Assembly: GCA_964424125.1 (NCBI GenBank)
Contig: CAYRHS010000055.1
Coordinates: 1-18,127, forward strand
Origin: CAYRHS01 sp964424125
Lineage (GTDB): Bacteria; Actinomycetota; Acidimicrobiia; IMCC26256; JAOSJL01
DNA: 18,127 nt
Direction: 5' to 3'
The position numbers and the translations under genes are program-made. Below are positions 14,289-18,127 of the stretch, in pieces. Under the pieces are notes generated by a model that searched no databases, was not told the origin of the DNA, and was given only the letters and a program-made list of their open reading frames with translations. Position 1 is the stretch's first letter; each line of letters starts with the position of its first letter.

Positions 14289-14569
14289 GCTCGGGAGCCG
14301 GTCTGATCCGACGACGAGTCTTGGTCTCCGGGCGGGTGCAGGGCGTGTGGTTCCGCCAGACCTGCCGTGAGCGGGCAGTGGCGCTCGGTCTCGCGGGGTG
14401 GGTCCGCAACCGGGCGGACGGGAGGGTCGAGGTCGCGATCGAGGGTGCGTCCCCCGCGGTCCACGCGCTCGTGGGCTGGTGCCACGAGGGGCCTCCTCGT
14501 GCCGCGGTGACCGGTGTCGAGATCGTCGAGGAGCCACCCGAGGACGTGCGGGGGTTCCGCGTCTCGTGA
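14210..14569 (+). CDS. Acylphosphatase
   Basis: The 119-codon frame ends with an acylphosphatase domain, which hydrolyses carboxyl-phosphate bonds. VLVSGRVQGVWFRQTCRERA holds the phosphate-binding loop with the key Arg (R49), and GLAGWVRNRADG holds the catalytic Asn (N67). The domain needs only about residue 32 onward. The start is open: GTG 14210 has AAGGAG four bases upstream but lies inside mutM, overlapping it by 79 bases and adding some 30 residues. CTG 14303 has GGGAG five bases before it and would give a canonical 88-residue enzyme, but CTG starts are rare. I list the GTG form. A position between mutM and smc is typical of actinobacteria. Confidence 0.85.
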   Translation: MPAHEAAHPATAVRQPFDVLLGESGLSSGAGLIRRRVLVSGRVQGVWFRQTCRERAVALGLAGWVRNRADGRVEVAIEGASPAVHALVGWCHEGPPRAAVTGVEIVEEPPEDVRGFRVS

Positions 14570-14615
14570 GGAGCCGCTCGATACGCTCGGAGCAGAGAGG
14601 GAGGGCCGGCCGGGC

Positions 14616-17615
14616 GTGTTCCTGAAATCGCTGACCGTCAAGGGCTTCAAGAGCTTCGCCGACCGTACGACGGTCGAGTTCGAGCCGGGTGTGGCCGTCG
14701 TCGTGGGCCCCAACGGCTCGGGCAAGTCGAACCTGGTCGACGCGGTGGCCTGGGTGCTGGGAGCCCAGGGTCCACGAACCGTGCGCGGCGGCAAGATGGA
14801 CGACGTCATCTTCGCTGGAACTCCGGCGCGGCCGGCACTCGGACGAGCAGAAGTCGCGCTCACGATCGACAACTCCGCGGGCCTGCTCCCGATCGAGTTC
14901 GGGGAGGTCACGCTGTCCCGCCTGCTCTTCCGGTCGGGCGAATCGGAGTACCGGATCAACGATGCACCCTGCCGACTCCTCGACATCCAGGAGCTCCTCT
15001 CGGATACGGGGATCGGGCGTCAGCAGCACGTCATCGTGGGGCAGGGCCAGCTCGACTCCGTGCTCACCGCTCGCCCCGAGGACCGCCGCTCGGTGATCGA
15101 GGAGGCGGCGGGGGTCCTGAAGTTCCGCAAGCGCCGTGAGCGGGCCGAGCGCCGGCTCGAGTCCACGGAGGGAAATCTGCTCCGACTCCAGGATCTGCTC
15201 CGTGAGGTCCGGCGTCAGCTCAGACCGCTGGAGAAGCAGGCCGACGCGGCGCGGCGCCACGACGGCGTCCAGGCCGAGCTACGAGCCATCCGCCTCTACC
15301 TGGCTGGCCACCAGCTCGCGGGTCTCGAGACGAAGCTCGATCGGTTGCGCGACGAACGCGCCGAACACGAACGTCGGGCGACGGAGCTCACGGGGGCGCT
15401 GCGCGAGCTCGACGAAGCGGTGCTCGAGAGCGAGCGCTCGCTCGCGGACGTGGGTGCCGACGAGACGGCCGACGGTCTCGCGCGAGCCGAGGCACTCCGG
15501 GAACGCTGCCGGGGCCTGCGCGCGCTCCTCGGCGAGAAGCGCCGCGGGATCGAACGCGAGCTCGAGAGCGTGGCCGACGAAGGTGTCATCGAGACCCTGG
15601 TCGCGGATGCGGACGCGACCCGACGCGCGCTCACCGAGCTATCGGCTGCGACGCCGGACACGGGGTCCGAGGACGAGATCGCCGCGGCGACCGCTGCTCG
15701 CGAAGCCGCCGAGGCCGCGCTGCACTCCGCCGAGCACGAGATCCGGGAGGCGGACGCCGAGCTCGAGCGCTGGCGTGCTCGCGCCGACGCGCTGGCGTCC
15801 GCGCTCGAAGAAGCCCACACCTCCACCGGTGTCGAGCAGCTCGTGGGGCTCGACGGAGTCGTAGGCCCGCTGGTCGACCACCTCGAGATCGAGCCCGGGG
15901 CAGAAGCCGCGGTCGCCTCTGCGCTGGGCGAAGCCATGTACGCGGTCGTCGTCGAGAGCGGCACCGCGGCGCGCACCGCGCTCCACCGGCTCAAGGACGG
16001 CGACGCGGGCGCGCTGCTCATCGTGCTCGGTGACGAGCAGCCGACGGCTACGTCGTGGCCGCAGGTCGAGGGCGGCCGCCCCCTGGCGCAGTGCGTACGA
16101 GCCGCTCGCCCCGGATTGGCCGACGCGGTGGCGCGGGTGTTGGCCGATTTCGTGCTGGTCGACGGGGGTTGGCAGCGTGCGCTGGACCTCGCGCTGGGCC
16201 ATCCGGGGCTGATCGCGGTCACTCGCGCCGGCGACCGCTTCGGGAGCAGCGCCGCGTGGCGCGTGGGCGTCTCGCGCTCTGCCGCGACACGCGCGGCACG
16301 TGACGAGGCCGTGCGCCGGGCGCAGGAAGCCGAGACGGGGCGGACTGCCGCGCTGGAGCTCGTCGCGCGACGACGTCGTGAGCTCGAGGACGCCAGGAGC
16401 GGCGAGGCGACGTTGCTCGAGTCGGTTCGGGCGGGCGAGCTGCGCACCGCCGCAGTCCTCGAACGGCGCCGGGTGCTCGAAGCACGCCTCGAGGCGCTCG
16501 ACCAGCGCCTGGCCCGCGATCCCGACGCGCACGACGTCGCGGTACGACGGCGTGCGGCGCTGGCCATGCGTGCCGATCGCTACGAGGACCTCGCACGTCG
16601 TCTGGGGCATGTGCTCGAGCGTGTCGAGGTGCTCGACGAACGCTTCCACGAGCGCCGTCGGGCGCGGACCGAGGCGGCGCGCCGGGCCACGAGCCGCCTG
16701 GAGACGCTCCGGCACGAGCGAACGGCCGCCGAGGAGGAGTTGCGTGAGCGGCGCGCGCGTGCCCAACGAGCCGAGATCGACGAGGCCGAGACCCGGTTGC
16801 GCCACGAGACGGCGGTGGAGGGGCTCCGCCGCGACCACGACTGCGAGCCCGCAGAGGCGCTCGACGCACCGAAGCCCGAAGTGCCCGAGGGAACGACACC
16901 GGCGGGACGGGCCCGGGAGCTCGAGCGCGAGCTGCGGCTGATGGGTCCCATCAACCCCCTGGCCCTCGAGGAGTACGAATCGCTCCAGGAGCGTCATCGG
17001 TTCCTGGAGGAGCAGCTCGACGACGTCCGCCAGTCGCGTCGCGAGCTCCGGCGCGTGATCCGAGCCGTCGACACGGAGATCGTCTCGGTCTTCCGGAACG
17101 CATACGAAGACGTCGCCGCGCACTTCGCGGCGCTCTTCGAGACGCTGTTCCCGGGAGGCTCGGGCTCCCTGTCGCTCACGGATCCGGACGATCTGCTCCA
17201 GACCGGGATCGAGATCGAGGCGCGTCCCTCGGGCAAGAACGTCCGCCGCCTGTCGCTCCTGTCCGGAGGCGAGCGTTCCCTCACCGCGCTCGCGTTCCTC
17301 TTCGCGGTCTTCCGCGCTCGACCGTCGCCCTTCTACCTCCTCGACGAGGTCGAGGCCGCGCTCGACGACGTCAACCTGCACCGGTTCCTCGACCTGGTGC
17401 ACGAGTTCCGCGCCGAGGCCCAGCTCGTGATCGTCTCGCATCAGAAGCGCACGATGGAGGCAGCCGACTGTCTCCACGGCGTCTCGATGGCTCCCAACGG
17501 CTCCAGCATCGTCGTGAGCGAGCACCTGAGCGAGGCGGGCCGCGCCGAGATGGTCACGCGGGCTGCCGCTCGGGCCAGCCGGGACCCCTCACCCCCGGAC
17601 CCGGTCCGGGCCTGA
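14616..17615 (+). CDS. smc: Chromosome segregation ATPase SMC, short-armed
   Basis: SMC forms the ring ATPase of the bacterial condensin complex with ScpA/ScpB. The true start is GTG 14616 giving MFLKSLTVKGFKSF; the frame is open upstream but not SMC-like. GGGAGG lies about 11 bases upstream. In the 999-residue product Walker A is GPNGSGKS (31-38). Arm 1 runs about 165-398, the hinge about 404-553, and arm 2 from 555 to about 775. LSGGERSLTALA (882 on) and Walker B FYLLDEVEAALD (906-917) complete the head. All head and hinge parts are intact, but the usual length is 1150-1200, so each arm is about 100 residues short. acyP precedes it by 46 bases; the expected downstream ftsY is absent here. 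It ends in a Pro/Asp-rich tail. Confidence 0.93.
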   Translation: MFLKSLTVKGFKSFADRTTVEFEPGVAVVVGPNGSGKSNLVDAVAWVLGAQGPRTVRGGKMDDVIFAGTPARPALGRAEVALTIDNSAGLLPIEFGEVTLSRLLFRSGESEYRINDAPCRLLDIQELLSDTGIGRQQHVIVGQGQLDSVLTARPEDRRSVIEEAAGVLKFRKRRERAERRLESTEGNLLRLQDLLREVRRQLRPLEKQADAARRHDGVQAELRAIRLYLAGHQLAGLETKLDRLRDERAEHERRATELTGALRELDEAVLESERSLADVGADETADGLARAEALRERCRGLRALLGEKRRGIERELESVADEGVIETLVADADATRRALTELSAATPDTGSEDEIAAATAAREAAEAALHSAEHEIREADAELERWRARADALASALEEAHTSTGVEQLVGLDGVVGPLVDHLEIEPGAEAAVASALGEAMYAVVVESGTAARTALHRLKDGDAGALLIVLGDEQPTATSWPQVEGGRPLAQCVRAARPGLADAVARVLADFVLVDGGWQRALDLALGHPGLIAVTRAGDRFGSSAAWRVGVSRSAATRAARDEAVRRAQEAETGRTAALELVARRRRELEDARSGEATLLESVRAGELRTAAVLERRRVLEARLEALDQRLARDPDAHDVAVRRRAALAMRADRYEDLARRLGHVLERVEVLDERFHERRRARTEAARRATSRLETLRHERTAAEEELRERRARAQRAEIDEAETRLRHETAVEGLRRDHDCEPAEALDAPKPEVPEGTTPAGRARELERELRLMGPINPLALEEYESLQERHRFLEEQLDDVRQSRRELRRVIRAVDTEIVSVFRNAYEDVAAHFAALFETLFPGGSGSLSLTDPDDLLQTGIEIEARPSGKNVRRLSLLSGGERSLTALAFLFAVFRARPSPFYLLDEVEAALDDVNLHRFLDLVHEFRAEAQLVIVSHQKRTMEAADCLHGVSMAPNGSSIVVSEHLSEAGRAEMVTRAAARASRDPSPPDPVRA
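17594..17610 (+). terminator. Perfect hairpin at the end of smc
   Basis: CCCGGAC (17594-17600) and GTCCGGG (17604-17610) make a 7-bp perfect stem with a 3-base loop, inside the last codons of smc and just before its TGA (17613-17615). No T-run follows, so terminator function is only a possibility. Confidence 0.3.
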
Positions 17616-17691
17616 TTCTCGGTCGGGCGCGGGCTAGGGTCGACTCGCCGCACTCGGGGCACCGACCTTCGTTCCCGACGCGGAACCTCCG

Positions 17692-18127
17692 ATGATCGTT
17701 GTTGCTCTCCTCCGCGCCCTCCCGCTCGCGGCCCGCGTCGCCCAGCAGTCGAGCGACGCACAGAAGATCGACGTGTGCGGCGACCCCGGCTCGCAATCGA
17801 ACCTGTGCTCGACGGTCTTCGATTGGACGCACAACGAGACCGCCGCGGAGGTCGCCGACGCCTTCCACAAGCCGGTCAACATCCTGCTGATCCTGCTCGT
17901 CGCGTTTTTCGTCAACGTCTTTTTGCGCCACCTCATCCGGCGCTTCGCGAAGCGGCTCGCGAGCGAGCAGGGCGCCCGGACCGTGCAGCGGCTGCGGCAT
18001 CGGACGGGACTGGCGAAGCTGGACGACACCGGAGCGATTCCGGAGGTTCGCTCGGCTCAGCGGGCGAAGGCGGTGGGGAGCGCGCTCCGGAGCGTGGCGA
18101 GCTTCGTGGTGTGGACCGTGGCCTGCC
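17692..18127 (+). CDS. MscS-type mechanosensitive channel, N-terminal part
   Basis: From ATG 17692 the frame runs 145 codons to the window edge. The N-terminus has a hydrophobic stretch, then an exported-looking region with two cysteines (C29, C39). A first membrane helix lies at about 62-79 (a run of Leu/Ile/Val/Phe), followed by a long basic segment. The QRAKAVGSALRSVASFVVW stretch opens the second helix, which matches the start of the pore-forming half of MscS-family channels. These release solutes when membrane tension rises. The pore helix and the cytosolic vestibule lie outside, so the class is likely, not certain. It follows smc by 76 bases on the same strand, with TAGGGT at 17635-17640 as a weak possible -10. 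Confidence 0.75.
   Translation, partial: MIVVALLRALPLAARVAQQSSDAQKIDVCGDPGSQSNLCSTVFDWTHNETAAEVADAFHKPVNILLILLVAFFVNVFLRHLIRRFAKRLASEQGARTVQRLRHRTGLAKLDDTGAIPEVRSAQRAKAVGSALRSVASFVVWTVAC

Noticed and set aside
14582..14587. TACGCT before smc as a -10 element
   Set aside because: No -35, no TG extension and not of the GGTAG type seen at the other promoters; smc may be read from the upstream operon.
14514..14615. Upstream extension of smc to 14514
   Set aside because: Those 34 codons overlap the acyP 3' end out of frame and precede the universal SMC start MFLKSLTVKGFKSF.
15639..17525. A 628-codon open frame on the minus strand opposite smc
   Set aside because: Fully antisense to smc with no family resemblance; a GC-driven shadow.

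Overview
The window reads as a chromosomal segment of a GC-rich actinobacterium, most simply of the Acidimicrobiia type (the class is inferred from gene order and style; no rRNA is present to confirm it). The order rpmB, fakA-like, recG, rsmD, coaD, sepIVA-like, DUF177, rpmF, plsX, acpP, rnc, mutM, acyP, smc is a classic actinobacterial housekeeping block. No tRNA, rRNA, insertion sequence, integrase or CRISPR array was seen, and no stretch longer than 300 bases lacks a gene.

Layout. Bases 1-401 (minus) hold the 5' part of a GTP-dependent PEP carboxykinase gene, missing its end at the window edge. Bases 509-4369 (minus) encode a 1286-residue secreted, LPXTG-anchored surface protein made of six diverged repeats, each carrying one cysteine pair. 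Bases 4519-4966 (minus) hold rpmB (L28) and a small cold-shock-like OB protein. A divergent promoter region (4967-5063) separates these from a long plus-strand block: fakA-like kinase, recG, rsmD, coaD and a sepIVA-like coiled-coil gene (5064-10456). A second promoter with a hairpin leader at about 10478-10581 starts DUF177, rpmF, plsX, acpP, rnc, mutM and acyP, then smc (10582-17615). The window ends inside a MscS-type channel gene (17692 onward).

How the genes work together. The plus-strand genes are tightly packed, with stop/start overlaps at recG/rsmD, coaD/sepIVA, plsX/acpP, acpP/rnc, rnc/mutM and mutM/acyP, so translational coupling is likely. They combine ribosome parts (L28, L32, RsmD, RNase III), DNA repair and chromosome handling (RecG, MutM, SMC), CoA and lipid precursor supply (CoaD, PlsX, ACP, FakA) and septal growth (SepIVA-like). 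FakA, PlsX and acylphosphatase all act on acyl-phosphates.

Points deserving attention: the six-repeat surface protein, a MutM that has lost three of four zinc-finger cysteines, an SMC with both coiled-coil arms about 100 residues short, a recG whose conserved N-terminus has no ATG/GTG/TTG start, and a shared promoter motif GGTAG(C/G)(A/C)T at four transcription units. I did not find a defence system or other obviously new multi-gene system; the surface protein is the best candidate for undescribed biology.
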